Shown in pieces: positions 16,116 through 27,912 of a DNA stretch of 64,000 nt (its first letter is position 1; the number at the start of each line of letters is the position of its first letter). Under the pieces are notes generated by a model. It saw nothing but the letters and a program-made list of their open reading frames with translations. It was not told where the DNA came from and made no database searches. Location: contig NC_088300.1 of NCBI RefSeq assembly GCF_032854445.1, forward strand, positions 51,930,984 through 51,994,983, read 5' to 3'. This DNA is from Liolophura sinensis (Eukaryota; Mollusca; Polyplacophora; Chitonida; Chitonidae). The position numbers were made by a program, and so were the translations under genes.

Positions 16116-17474
16116 TGTCATATAATGATGATATATGTGTTTGAAACAAACTATAGTCCTTTATAGTAAAAGAGTTCAGTTACTTTTACGGATCGATCTT
16201 CACTTGGACAATGCCGAAGTTCGAATCGCCAGAGACAGAGGCCTTCGGAATGGCAGGGGTGGAGGGAAAGATTCACTCGATTTCGCTTGGCGACTAAACT
16301 CAAGGAAGATGCCGATGTTCAGGTTAGCTCTCTCATTTGCGCGATGGGTTCGCAGTCAGAGGAAATCTTTAAATCATGTGCCTTGAATGACAATGACAGT
16401 AAAGACTATGGCAAAGTTCTTCAGAAGTTAAATGAACACTTTATTCCTAAGCGAAATGTGATTTTCGACCATTGTCAGTTCGGCAAATGTGTGCAGAAGG
16501 AGGGGGAAAGTGTTGAGGCTTTTGTCAGAAACTTTGTTGAAAGCAGAAGTCAGCAAATTCGTGATAGATTTGTTCTTATAATTCTTGACAAGCAAGTATC
16601 TTAAAAATTACGAATGAAAACTGATCTAATTTTAGAGACAGCTATTCTGAATCAGTGAAAAATCAGAACTCTCAGGCCACACTCGCAGTGATGAGGTCAC
16701 GCATGGCGGCTTGAAGACTATAATCTGACAAAAAAATAGAGGTGACGTACATGCGGAGGAAAGCTCAGGCAATATAAACCGATGCCGAAAAAGGAAGACG
16801 ATGATCGGCGTACACGCTGTAATCGCACTCACACGCGAGGTAAATGTCCAGCTCAAAATGCAGAGTGCAGGAAGTGCTACAGACGTGAGCATTACGAGCG
16901 TTGCTGTAAGCCCAAAATCGTCGACGATGTGACTGATGAAATATCCTAGTTACATGTGGATAATAAAGGATATTTCTTTCTTGGATCCATTGACTGTTCT
17001 ACTTCACCGGAACCGACATGGAATGTTAATCTCCGTGTCCAGAACAAAACCGTTCCATTCAAAACTGATTCAGGATCCGACATATCAATATTGTGTGAGG
17101 CAACTTTCCGAGACCTAACTATATCCAGCAACTACGTTACACAGCCCAGGAGGTACTGTAAACGTCCTTGGCGAGTTCACTACTGACGTACAGTTAAACA
17201 AGGAGTACATAAATCTTTGTGGTTACGGGAGTAACGCATACTCTTGTCACTCATGCAAGAGCGGTTGCAATGGGTCTGATGCAGAGAGTAGATGAGATCA
17301 ACAATGGCGTATTTGGTGACATTGGTTTCGTGAAAAGTTGAAAATTGATCTGAGAGATGGCTTTACGCCATACGCGATACAAACAGCGCGAAGGGTACCC
17401 ATCCCTTTATTAAAGAAAGTGGAGGCGGAGTTGAATCGCATGGAGCAGGCGGGTGTTATGATCAAGGTAACAGA

Positions 17475-17475
17475 T

Positions 17476-17510
<35 letters not shown>

Positions 17511-17686
17511 TTTGATTGGTGTTTTACGCCGTACTCAATAATATTTCACTTATACGACAACGGCCAGCATTATGGTGGGAGGAAACCGGGCAAAGCCCGG
17601 GGGAAACCCACGACCATCCGCAGGTTGCTGTCAGACCTTCCCACTTACGGCCGGAGAGGAAGCCAGCATGAGCTGGACTTGAACTC
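17475..17686 (-). repeat. SINE family 1 inserted in the Ty3/gypsy reverse transcriptase
   Basis: Reverse-orientation copy with a (TTTA)n end, truncated within the tRNA-like head. It is flanked by ACAGA on both sides (17470-17474 and 17687-17691), and the RT reading resumes directly after it. The SINE is therefore younger than the retrotransposon. Confidence 0.9.
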
Positions 17687-18921
17687 ACAGAACCGACATA
17701 GTGGTGTGTTCCGATGGTTCCACTTCGGACACTTAACTGAAACGTTCCTACATGTGTTGACTTAAGACAACACAACAAAACTGTAAAACGCGAGTGTATC
17801 GCGCTACCGACGCTTTTCGATGTCCTCCATAAATTGAGGGAAGCTAAATATTTCTCATGATGAGACGTAAGTTCGGGATTGGACAAAGTTCAAAACTGAC
17901 TTCATTCCTGACGCCACTGGGGAGACACACGTGCCGTAGACTTTTAGAACTACTTGGAGATCTAGAAAGTAAAGCTGTGCTCATGGACGATGTATTCTTT
18001 GCAGGCGACACTCCAAAACTGCAGGACAAAAATCTTGATCGTGAACTGAATCGCGCGCGAGCATCAGGATTAGGAAAAAGGACAAATTCTAATGCGAAAC
18101 AGAATTGGATATTCTAGAGCACAGGCTTACTGCTAATGGAATCACTGCACTCACCGAAGAAGTCAAGGCGATGCAAGACTTGAATCCGCCAACTGACCTG
18201 TCGGAATTAATACGGTTTTTGGGAATGGTTAATTATCTCGGACAATATCTCCAAAATTTGTCCGAACTGCTTCAGCCTCTAAATGAGTTGCTGAAATCTG
18301 ACAACGTTTGGTTGTGGGTAAAACCATAGAACAAAGCTTCGCGCCGTTAAAACAGGCTTTAGTTTCTTTTCCGGTGTTGCGGTGTATGATGTGGATCGTT
18401 AAGAATAAACTTCCAGCTCCCCGGTCGTACAAAATCGAAATCAATCCAAGTCAATGTCGTCGTAATACGCAACATGTGGAACCAGCATCGGGAATCACCC
18501 CAGACATGATCCAGCCGTTGCCAGATCCCTTTGACGACATTGTGGAAGGTACTCCAGCAATACGCTAGAATCGGCAGCGAACGCGCTCAACTACTCGTTC
18601 TGGACGTGTGATTAGTCCACCCAGACGTTACGGTTTCGAATGACTTGTGTTCGAAGACAGTGTCAACATTAATTGTTAGTGTTGTCTTGAATTACAGCTA
18701 ACTGTTCCAAAGTGATCAGAAAATACAAGTTTGTGATGGTAATCACTTTTGTTTATTGTGGAACAGATTTATGGGACTCTGGTTAACCTGACTCTGGTAA
18801 AATTTGATAAATATTTCAGTTATCGCCATAAGAGGGGAGATTTCATTTAATGGCGTTTGCATTTGAAACAAAAAAACTATAATCGTGAAAAAACACATGT
18901 ACACAGTACCGTGAGATAGGT

Positions 18922-18940
18922 GGGGGGGGGGGGGGGGGGA
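18922..18940. repeat. Poly(G) tract
   Basis: An uninterrupted run of about 18 G inside the 3' terminal remnant of the Ty3/gypsy element. Length is prone to sequencing error. Confidence 0.85.
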
Positions 18941-20752
18941 AAGGCTCAGTTACTTTCACGCACAGATCTTTTGTTATGATTCATTATCAATAACAAGACA
19001 GCTATGTCGTGTTGGCAGTACAAACAGAACGCCAAGTTGTGGTAACAATATAAACACAAAACACCAGATAACGCTGTATTACTGGAAAAAAGTTAAGACG
19101 GACAGTATCGTCTGCATCAGCGCAAGATATGACAATGGCGAGTTGTTTTTGTCACGTGTGTGTACAGTATGCATGGTATATGTGCATAATCTTCACCTCG
19201 TTGGGTATTATCAATATATTGTCTCTGTCATAATAATAATGTGTGTACATGTGTATATCTTCATCCCGTTATGTGTTTTAACGTGGATACCGTTAGCTCC
19301 GTACAGTCACGTCCTTGGATAGACATTGACCTTGATGCCGTTCTGGGCACGCATGATCAGTTCAGGGATCATGACAATATCGTGATCTGTGTCCAACTCC
19401 AGGCGAAACCTGGTTAGAGAAAAGGAAGATGTAAACAATAAAGTTTTAAATGAAACTGCTTTTATTTTTTTATTTTTTTTTATTTTATTTTTTTTTTTAT
19501 TTTTTGTTATTACTATATAGAGAGAGTTAATCGAGCTGTAAATACCCGTTCTGCCGCCCGGAGAAGTAAAGAAATACACACCTATTGACAATGCGTGCCA
19601 GCAGTACCTTCTCCTCGTTCATAGAAAAGTTCTGTCCTATACAATTCCTGAAATAGTAATCACTGAATAAACTGAAGCAACGAATGTAGCATAGGGCAAA
19701 TATAAGCTAACAAATATTCTGTGGAATAATAACTTATAATCTGGCCTATCACAATCGTTTTATATTGTTAATTTCTACTCAAAACAGAATTTTTTTTAAA
19801 ATTTCATAATACATGTACGTAACATGGGAATATCGTCAATTACCTCGGCCCTGCTGAAAATGGCACAAAAGAATAAGGATCTCTTCTTGAAAACTTTTCT
19901 TTAGCAAATCTTTCTGGTCGGAACTCCTGTAATCATAAAATACTGTAATTATAAAATACCGAACATTTTGATTTCTGTTTCTTGTTATTTCTCCTTCTAT
20001 TTTCACTGGTTTTAACCATTCTCTAAGTGCTGTTCTAGTCGCTTTAGATTCCAAAGCATCGTATTAAGAGGCGCCAGCGAATGGCGCCAGTCTCAATTTT
20101 GTTTGGCATCGTGTCAAATGGCCCTACTGGTTTATCCCCCATTTGATGGGTATTCTCTACTCGCCCCACATGTTTATATTTTCCGCGGCAAATACTTTTT
20201 TATGGACAGTTTCTTATATAATGCATGAAATAATGCATGTCAACCAGCCATTTTTGGTGAACAGGTACATGTACTAAAATAGTGGAAACCGTCTAATATT
20301 TAGACAAATGTAGGAATTTTTCGATGAAAGTTTGAAAATCTTGGCGAGAGAGTATAAGATATCAAATAGAAATGTGTGTCAGAATGACGTACCTAGGTAA
20401 TCAGCCTATGTCAAGATTTGCATGAAAGCCATTGAGCGCAAGTCTCTTAAAATAGGCCTACCGTATTGCTTAGCACTCAGTGAACATTTTCGTAGCGTGA
20501 CCATGAGAAGATTTCAATTTTTCTAAATATACGGATAATACAACGTGTAAAACTACCTCTGGGTTCTACCAGACATCGGGATTGTGATGCATGACGAACA
20601 GGGAAATGATTATAGTCATCCCAAATGGAAGTTCGACTCCGTCATTCACCAGTGGTTTTGAAACTTCCCTACCAATACCGGGTACTGGAGAAAACATTCT
20701 CAAGACTTCTTTGATAAACATCGATGTATATGTCAATTTTTGAAGATCGGCC

Positions 20753-21768
20753 TTGTCAAAAAAGTGAACGGTGTTAGGTAAAATTCTATCCAGCACATTC
20801 TTTCATTATTAAGACTGATTACATATAGTAGATCCACGAGCGGAATGTGAATTACACGAAATTTCTGGTAAATATTCTATGACGTATACAATATATAACT
20901 ATTGCAGATCAGGGTATTAAATAGTGTTATGTGCACAACTGCCGTCAGCTTCTAAATTTAGCTTGCCACTGTTTACATATGCTAAGTTCAGGGCCTGCTG
21001 TCTGCCTCTACCTTAGAATGTTCCAGAATACGCTCAGTTCGGTGCCTGTTTGTTTACATCAAGTGTTCAGGAATTTTCTTATTCTAGACAATTCCACCAG
21101 GCTATATAAGACGTATGAAAGCAGGTCAAAGGGAGAGAACGGAGAATTATTGAGAGTTTTGGATGCTTTCGCTGTGTATTACTTTAGTAGGCCTTTTGTG
21201 CTGAATTTTGGTGTCTTTATAGCCTCTGGCTTTGTTATATCCTATCTCCACCGAGCACCTGTTCAGTCTGAACTTGTATATTTAATTTGTGCTCTTGTGT
21301 ACACAGTGCTTATTAGTACACGAACCCTGTCTCTGGAATTTTGTGTATATTTCGTCATACACCCAGCTGTACTGTGGATTTTCCATCTTATTTCTGCATT
21401 TATGCCTGTATGGTTTTCCGCATTGTGGAATATATGCGTCCGTTTGGACTTGACATCGTTGTACATGTAAGTACTTTAGTATTTGTATAAGTCTTATTAT
21501 CTGTTCTTGTTAAAGCTAATAAATTGTTGTAAAATAAAATCTGCTGGGTTTGGTTACTTTTTTGTGCGGCTAAACTGTCGTGTATTTCGAACAAGCCATC
21601 TGTTTATAATACAGACAGTTTGGGTCGTAACAATAGCGTCTGCTGACGTTTCTGGTAAAGCGAAAATAAGATGAAAGGGAAAGATTTAACGTGCATGTTT
21701 TCTTGTATTTCAAATTAACTGTCACACAATGTAGTGGATATAATGTGGATGTTTTGAGGCAGAGGTAC
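20753..21768. other. Intron 8 of P450 pseudogene B, containing a 179-codon plus-strand open frame
   Basis: The frame 20931-21470 (+) is the second-longest in the window. It is leucine/valine-rich and would be hydrophobic, but shows no recognised domain, splice context or homology I can name. About one frame of this length is expected by chance in a window this size, so I do not call it a gene. Confidence 0.3.
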
Positions 21769-22199
21769 ATTTCTACGTCTTTTCTGTCGCCCAGCACTTC
21801 ACGGACCTCCCGATGCACCTGCTCCTGGATATCGGGGTACTTTGCAAGCGCGTAGATTGCCCAGGATGTGCCATTCGCTGTTGTGTCATGCCCTGGAAAA
21901 CAAAACACTTGACAATTGTCATTGTGTCATTTACATGAAATGTCTGCCATTACTACAGTACTGTCTTCATACTCGTGATTTGAAGACTACCGGAGCACAC
22001 CGGGTTATATCACTACACACATCACAGGTTGAAATGGGGTATAAATTTCTGTACGGTTATCTTTAACCCAGTTTAAATATTTTATAGCAGTCTATCATGG
22101 TTGTTGGTTCTTGTCCTGATATACCACCCAAGCCAAGGAAGCTCATCATGGGGACAAAAGTCACCCTCATTCAAGTAGAAATAGATAAAAAAAATCAAT

Positions 22200-22438
22200 T
22201 TGGCCGAAGGGATAAGCACACGAGCGCAGCGCAGGTGACCCAGGAGCATCCTACAAGCTCATGCTTGCTTCCTCTCAAGCCGTAAGTGGGAACGTGTTGC
22301 GGATGGTCGTGGGTTTCTCCAAAGCTCTGCTCGGTTTCCTCCCATCATAATGTTGGTCGTCGTCGTTTAAGTGAAATATTCTTGAGTACTGCGCAAAACC
22401 CCAATCGAATTTGATAAGTAACTAAATAAATAAGTAAA
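22200..22438 (+). repeat. SINE family 1, diverged, near full length
   Basis: Begins near CACGAGCGCAGCGCAGG (tRNA-like head remnant), then GCTCATGCTTGCTTCCTC, GCGGATGGTCGTGGGTTTC, CATCATAATGTTGG, GAAATATTCTTGAGTAC and an A-rich AAATAAATAAG tail. It lies between exons 7 and 8 of pseudogene B. Confidence 0.8.
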
Positions 22439-23612
22439 AAAGCAAACTATTGTCATGGAGGATCAAATTTTTGATCATGTTAATCATTACAATACAAGCC
22501 ACACGTATGGTATTCGTCATGATGTACATTATATGAGAAGGATTTGACAAATCTAGTTAATAAAAGGTAAAGGAAAACAATCCGTGTGTGCATACTAAAA
22601 TTTACCCCAACAAAAGATGGTTCCTAACCCCAGTGTTGTAGAGTGCACTTTTTGACTAAATTAATCTTTACTTTGTTGACTTACTTTAGATTTCCTTAAA
22701 TTTAGGTACAGAGGTGTTGATTAGGCTTAAGTGAAACTGTCAGTAAGCGTGCGATGGCTAGCTTCGATGTGCACCAGATTTGCATAAGAAAAATACTACT
22801 AACTTTACTAAAATGTTTTAGATGGGACAACTAGTATTGTTTACGATCTTTCCTCCATGGGTGAATGCTTAATTCATATCTGGGGAGAAGAATAAAGGTC
22901 CGCAAGTCAGAGAGAAGAAAAAAATGATGAATTATTGAACATTTTGCGAGCACTGTTGCATGTTTGATGTTGGGATGTGAGGTTGTATCCAGCTTTTGTA
23001 GTCTTTGAACATGCTTTGAGGTTGGTTAGGTCCAAGACTGAAGGATTTGACTGATATTTTTCCTGATCTGCGAAGAATGTCAGTTCTTTGGGATCTCTGT
23101 AATGTTTTCTGGACAAAAGTGTGAACTTTAACTTAACCTGATGCACCGGTTCCATATTGGACTCCTGTGTGTCCACGAGAAATAGGAAATTATACTTTAT
23201 CCTTCAGCATAACACCTCACCTTCAAATGAAAACGTGTCTACTTCTGCCCTCATATCCACTTTGGAAAATCCAACTCCGTTATCATCACGAGCAGCCAAT
23301 AAGATATCCAGAAAATCCAGATGGGTTTTCCTGATGACATCTTGGTCATTAAGCTGAAAATAAAAGAAACCCAGACCTTTAACTCAGATGTCACTGGGGA
23401 CCCTAGATACACTCGTATAAGAAACTATATAAAAGACAAGGTATTTTCAATGTAACATTCTTTTGTTAGTAGTATAAGTATCCAAACACTAATAATATAT
23501 TTCATGTCATCATTTTAATGTCTCAGAACATAAGTGACGATGGCTATATTCTCAGTATATGCGAAGGATAGGTGTGCATTACAGGTAGATGCACCCAAAA
23601 ACCCTCCTACAA

Positions 23613-23668
23613 TAGACTCGCTTGAGTACGGCGTAAAACACCAATCAAACAAATAAATAAATACAATA
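23613..23668 (+). repeat. SINE family 1 tail fragment
   Basis: TTGAGTACGGCGTAAAACAC and CAATCAAACAAATAAATAAA only. It lies in intron 6 of pseudogene B. Confidence 0.8.
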
Positions 23669-24339
23669 GGCCCAGGTTCAACTCCTCTCTAGCCACAAGG
23701 GTAACCTATGGTAAAGCAAACACCGTTTCATGCCAAGTTCGATAAGTCGTTTCTTAACGATGTCTGCTGTCCAAAACAGGTCTCACTTGTGGCTCTTCCC
23801 TCTCAGCTGTAGCTCTTTCCTCTCAGCTTTGATACTCTGCATACCAGGTATAAATATAGCAGCTGAAATAGCCACCTTCGGTTACTCCCACGACTGCTTT
23901 GTTTTATTGAGAGTTATTGATAGACAAATGTGTCTTACAGCCTTCAGCACAAAATGAAAGCATCTGCTGCAATTTGATTGACTGTACTTGTTCATGATTC
24001 GTCTGAAATTGGAGAACCTACTAGTTGCTGTTGTCGCTTTTCAATGATCTAGTCGGCAAATGTATGAACGTAGTCACAGAATCGAAAAAATTCCTGGCCA
24101 TCCTTAGTTAAAGGGTAAATCCAGTTGATATAGTAAAGGGGATTGCTGAAAACATATGTAAGAACCCGTAACTTGGATGCTCGAAATTAAAGAAAAGAGA
24201 AAAAAGAAAAGAGTACTTCAACAGACATTCTCGCAGAAATTAAGACCAACTAAAGTTTAAATCACGAAACATGGCGTACGCATATACTTGACCAGAAATA
24301 AACAGCACAAATCTGGACAGTATATAATTTGCTCAAGGG

Positions 24340-24477
24340 GTAAGAGCCTGTCACAGCCTGCAGATGGTCGTGAGTTTCCCCCGAGCTCTGCCAGGCTTAA
24401 TTCAACCATAATGCTGACCGTCGTGGCGTAAGTGAAATATCCTTGAGTACGGCTAAAAACACCAAGCGAATACATCA
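24340..24477 (+). repeat. SINE family 1, truncated
   Basis: GCAGATGGTCGTGAGTTTCC, CAACCATAATGCTGACCG, AAGTGAAATATCCTTGAG, with a degraded tail. It lies between exon 6 and the exon 1 relic of pseudogene B, where exons 2-5 are missing. Confidence 0.8.
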
Positions 24478-25509
24478 AATACTAGTATTTCTCAAAGCGT
24501 CATAGTTCTTCCCTTGTATTTTGTAACGTCGTTACGTGAAAGTAACACGTATTCATTTATTTTAACGTCATTGAAGTCACAAAACATGCTTCACTTTTAA
24601 GACATAATTGAAGGGCACCCAGCACCAATGACAGTCGTGAAGCTCTAATAACAAAAAATATTGGAGATTGACATTTTCCAGGCAACAGTATACAGATTTA
24701 TATTAAAAATACTTAATGAATTATTTTCACAAACAAATCTTCCACATTCTTATACAATAACAGAAGCAGACTGCCGACATCAACTTGAGGAAAATTTAAA
24801 AGCGATGCAGTTCACATTCATGCAAAAGCAAGGATTTAAATGTTTATGACAATATAGATGTATACGCCAGTGTGGATGTATAAGCTTATATAGATGTATA
24901 CGCCAGCTTGACATAAACCATTCAAAACTACATGTTAACGAAGTATGATGAACGTGACATCAGACCTATATATTATCGTAAGACCAAACCAGTGTGACAC
25001 GGAATAGCATCCAGGGACCGATTAAACAAAGCCATTTCTAACTTCTTTACAAAGCTTAGTTTTTTACAACAGGAAGTTGAAATTTGGATATATCTATCTT
25101 AAGACAACTTTGATAAGGTGGGTTTAATTTCTAAATACGAAAAATTAGCTTTAAGATCGTGTTTCAAATTTTTATTTGACGTAGGGGAAATCTATGAATC
25201 TCTTATTGTTAGTGCTATACCTTATAAAACACGCTGGCGGAGATTATTTGGGGAAATGGTAGAAATTCTAATAATTACTCTGGGGAATACTGTCTGTACA
25301 TCATTTATTATTGGACAGCGATTGGATAATCAGTCTACAGTAATACCTTAGAAAGAGTGCCCAAAAGCTAGTGCCTGAGAAGATTGTGGAACTTCACAGC
25401 CGCCTTGCAAAAGCTCCGTAGCTGTTTAATCAGCTTGTAAACTTGGACAAACGCCCAAATTAACAGGGCAAGCACCACCGTACCCGCCACAAAGCCTACC
25501 GAACGTCAC

Positions 25510-27336
25510 GCTGTCCGAACACTTTGGTGCAATTATATTTTTTAAAATCCTGAAACAATATAAAACAATAATTACAAACGAATATTTGGATTTAAACAAT
25601 ACAAACTGCAAATAAAAAGCCGGGTTTTTTGAAGTCTTTTTCTAACTGATTTTTAAACACGTCTGTCTATTTTCGTTCTATTTTGGTTATTTTCATCATG
25701 CCGAAAACCATTCATGGCTTCCTGTTTCAAATAAATTCTCACCGCCAGTTGGCAGAAATATTACTGGCGTGGCGTAAAGCCATAATCATTCATTCATTTT
25801 GAAGTCTTTTCCAGCATTGTTCCAAATCATATGGGCGTAAATCGAGCCTGGATGTTATCATGTGGTGTAATGAGCTTATCTAGTTTTGTGCTGTCGTTGT
25901 TGATAGACGTGTAGCATTGTAATGCATTGTAATATCCTGTTAGTTTAATAGAATTTTTGTGTTGAATTAATATAATATATGTGTAATATTTAACAGAATA
26001 ATCTGTTTCAACAGGCAAAATACATTTTAGCATCACCAAGACGATAAACTTTCTGTTAAAATTATAAAGAGTGTGTGATAAGAAGTTTTAGAAAAGCGAC
26101 GAAAGGCAAAATACCTGCCGTAGGTCTGTATAAGCCTATATCCGGTTTATACAGTTTGATGTTCAGTAGACCGTGTCAGTAATCATACATTCCTAAATAG
26201 CTCAAACTCTTGTTACCCTTACACAAGTTCTGTCAACATTTTAAACCTTTTGTATGAACCTGTTTTTTTTTTATGGAAACACATTGCACAACACACTGAA
26301 CGGTCACATGCTAAATACTGTTTTAGAAATGCCACGGACTCGTCATTCTCATATGGCCAATTGACCTGCAGCCTGGCCTATATGGGAAGGCAAACCTCAG
26401 TTACCATGTCATGTCACAGATATGGTTAAACCAAGTGACTTGTATAGAGAGCCTCATTCATGTAACGGGAGCAGCTTTCCAGTGATCCAAGTAGTGAAAC
26501 CCTTCAACCTTTACATTCATACAGTTGAATGAACCCGTGGCAAAGATCTCACATATCGCATATGGTGAGATTTCCCACTTTCCCAAAACTGAAACTATAG
26601 GCCTAATACAACCACGGAACGCGAACGGTTGACCTGTTTTTTTTTCAAAAGAGATTCGATCTCAGTGCAAAGTGACCCACAAAAAGGTGACGTGTCACAA
26701 CAGATTGTGTTCACATACGCAAAAGGGTAGTAGAAATTTAAGATTTCGGGAACGACCACACTTAACCCGTCATACTTACGTGCCTGCACCACTTACAGTA
26801 TACACTGCCACTGCGCTGTTTTACACACTGGTTCAGGTTGTATTTTGCTTGAGGGCTGAAGTTTTTGTGTTTAGCTATAATGAAGTATATGTAGCACAGC
26901 TTATGTTAGAAATGTGTAGTCTGCAGTACGATCTAACCTTCTCGAGGTCGGTAAGGGGCCGTGTGTTATGTAATATCCTCTGGTGTATTCATGTCACCTC
27001 TGCCTCAGGAGTTCAAAACTGCATTGAAACATCACTCTCATGGCCGAGTAGTTATACAGCGTAAACGTCGTGACCAAGAAATCCGCTCGCGTTCTAAACT
27101 TTCTCTTAAGTTCTCAGGTTTTTAAAATTGGTTTCTTACTCCTAGTATGTACCGTCTTCAAAAACAAGTAATTAAATATTTAAATGAAAACAACACAGTA
27201 ATATTTTTGTGCAAGCTTCATCAACTACAGATTTGAACATCTGCCGGGATCACGAAGAGATCTTGGACTTGACACAAAATTTCCAACCCTTAAGAAATTG
27301 TTATTTCTTATGTAACAAGGTCAAAACATTGCTTGT
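25510..27336. other. Intergenic region between P450 copies B and C, no gene recognised
   Basis: About 90 bases next to 25509 still resemble the copy A 5' flank. Near 25760-25800 is a short SINE-like tail (GGCGTAAAGCCATAATCATTC). The remainder holds short open frames with no recognised motif. Confidence 0.4.
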
Positions 27337-27421
27337 CCTATCTAGTAAATAGACTGATCGCCCTAAAGGAGTCTTTGTCAAGGTGAAATGCAAACTTTGC
27401 GATTTTCCACCGATAATTAAC
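27337..27421 (+). repeat. 85-bp dispersed duplicate, copy 1
   Basis: Same length and orientation as 27828-27912; both start CCTATCTAGTAAATAGACTG and share GTCAAGGTGAAATGCAAA and TTTGCGATTTTCCACCGAT. Not part of any recognised element. Confidence 0.85.
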
Positions 27422-27827
27422 ACTGTTAAACGTAAGTTCTGGGTGAGTTGTTGTACAACAAATTTCAGCTAATATAACAGAATGGAACATGACAAATTTA
27501 AAGGCCGGCATCCCCACTCCCTCCCATCTCTAAACACAAAAATCGTTCATTATGTAACACTAATGCAGCTTCGAGCCTCGTACTTTCTTATCCAGGAAAA
27601 TACAGTTACTCGGTCTTTCTCCACACCGGAATGTTTCAAGATGGCGTCAGTGTTTAAATGTAATTTCCAAAGCGGTTCAAACCAAGATAGTGTACTGGTA
27701 CTTTGTGTCCTTGATAAATAAGAGTTCAACTATGCGTCCTCTTTCTGCCGAAGTGAATGTGATTATGAATGACGTTTGCCATAATTGAGTGTTCGACATT
27801 CGCCATGACTTGCAGAAACGTTGCTAA

Positions 27828-27912
27828 CCTATCTAGTAAATAGACTGAACGGCTTAAAGGAGTTAAAGTCAAGGTGAAATGCAAAGTTTGCGATTTTCCA
27901 CCGATATTTAAC
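27828..27912 (+). repeat. 85-bp dispersed duplicate, copy 2
   Basis: Partner of 27337-27421, 491 bases downstream in the same orientation with about ten differences. Confidence 0.85.

Larger units (their letters stand above)
16137..18975 (+). mobile_element. Decayed, internally deleted Ty3/gypsy retrotransposon
   Basis: Gag-like frame at 16287-16601; CX2CX4HX4C zinc knuckle at 16867-16908; protease-like TDSGSDIS near 17061; start of reverse transcriptase (ARRVPIPLLKKVEAELNRM) at about 17338-17465; a SINE at 17475-17686; RT resuming with an EPT-stop-WC piece; a degraded catalytic box LMDDVF near 17980; the RT thumb with FLGMVNYLGQYL at about 18105-18330; and a terminal SGRVISPPRRYGF motif near 18600. 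RNase H and integrase are missing between 18360 and 18490. Several stops and frame changes show it is dead. Similar stretches at 16137-16207 and 18861-18972 (TTTGAAACAAA and CAGTTACTTT) may be terminal remnants. Confidence 0.85.
19307..25509 (-). pseudogene. Cytochrome P450, CYP4-type pseudogene (copy B; exons 1 and 6-12)
   Basis: Minus-strand exons by homology to copy C: exon 1 relic 25347-25509; exon 6 24022-24145; 7 23221-23353; 8 21769-21892; 9 20557-20752; 10 19844-19926; 11 19582-19647; 12 19307-19409 (TGA at 19307-19309). Exons 6-11 have exactly the lengths of copy C. GHDTTANGTSW, the KEVLR (ExxR) helix and FVPFSAGPR + NCIGQ remain. Breaks: exons 2-5 absent; ATG changed to GTG (25507-25509) with nearby deletions; in-frame TAG at 25368-25370 (for the Trp of RHWLLG), 24049-24051 (exon 6) and 20566-20568 (exon 9); exon 9 acceptor AA instead of AG (20753-20754). 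It cannot make an enzyme. Confidence 0.92.

Noticed and set aside
15913-16122. 70-codon frame with a regular 14-residue repeat (CWECSQGTSGNAMS)
   Set aside because: It is the translation of the 42-bp minisatellite, open only because 42 is divisible by three.
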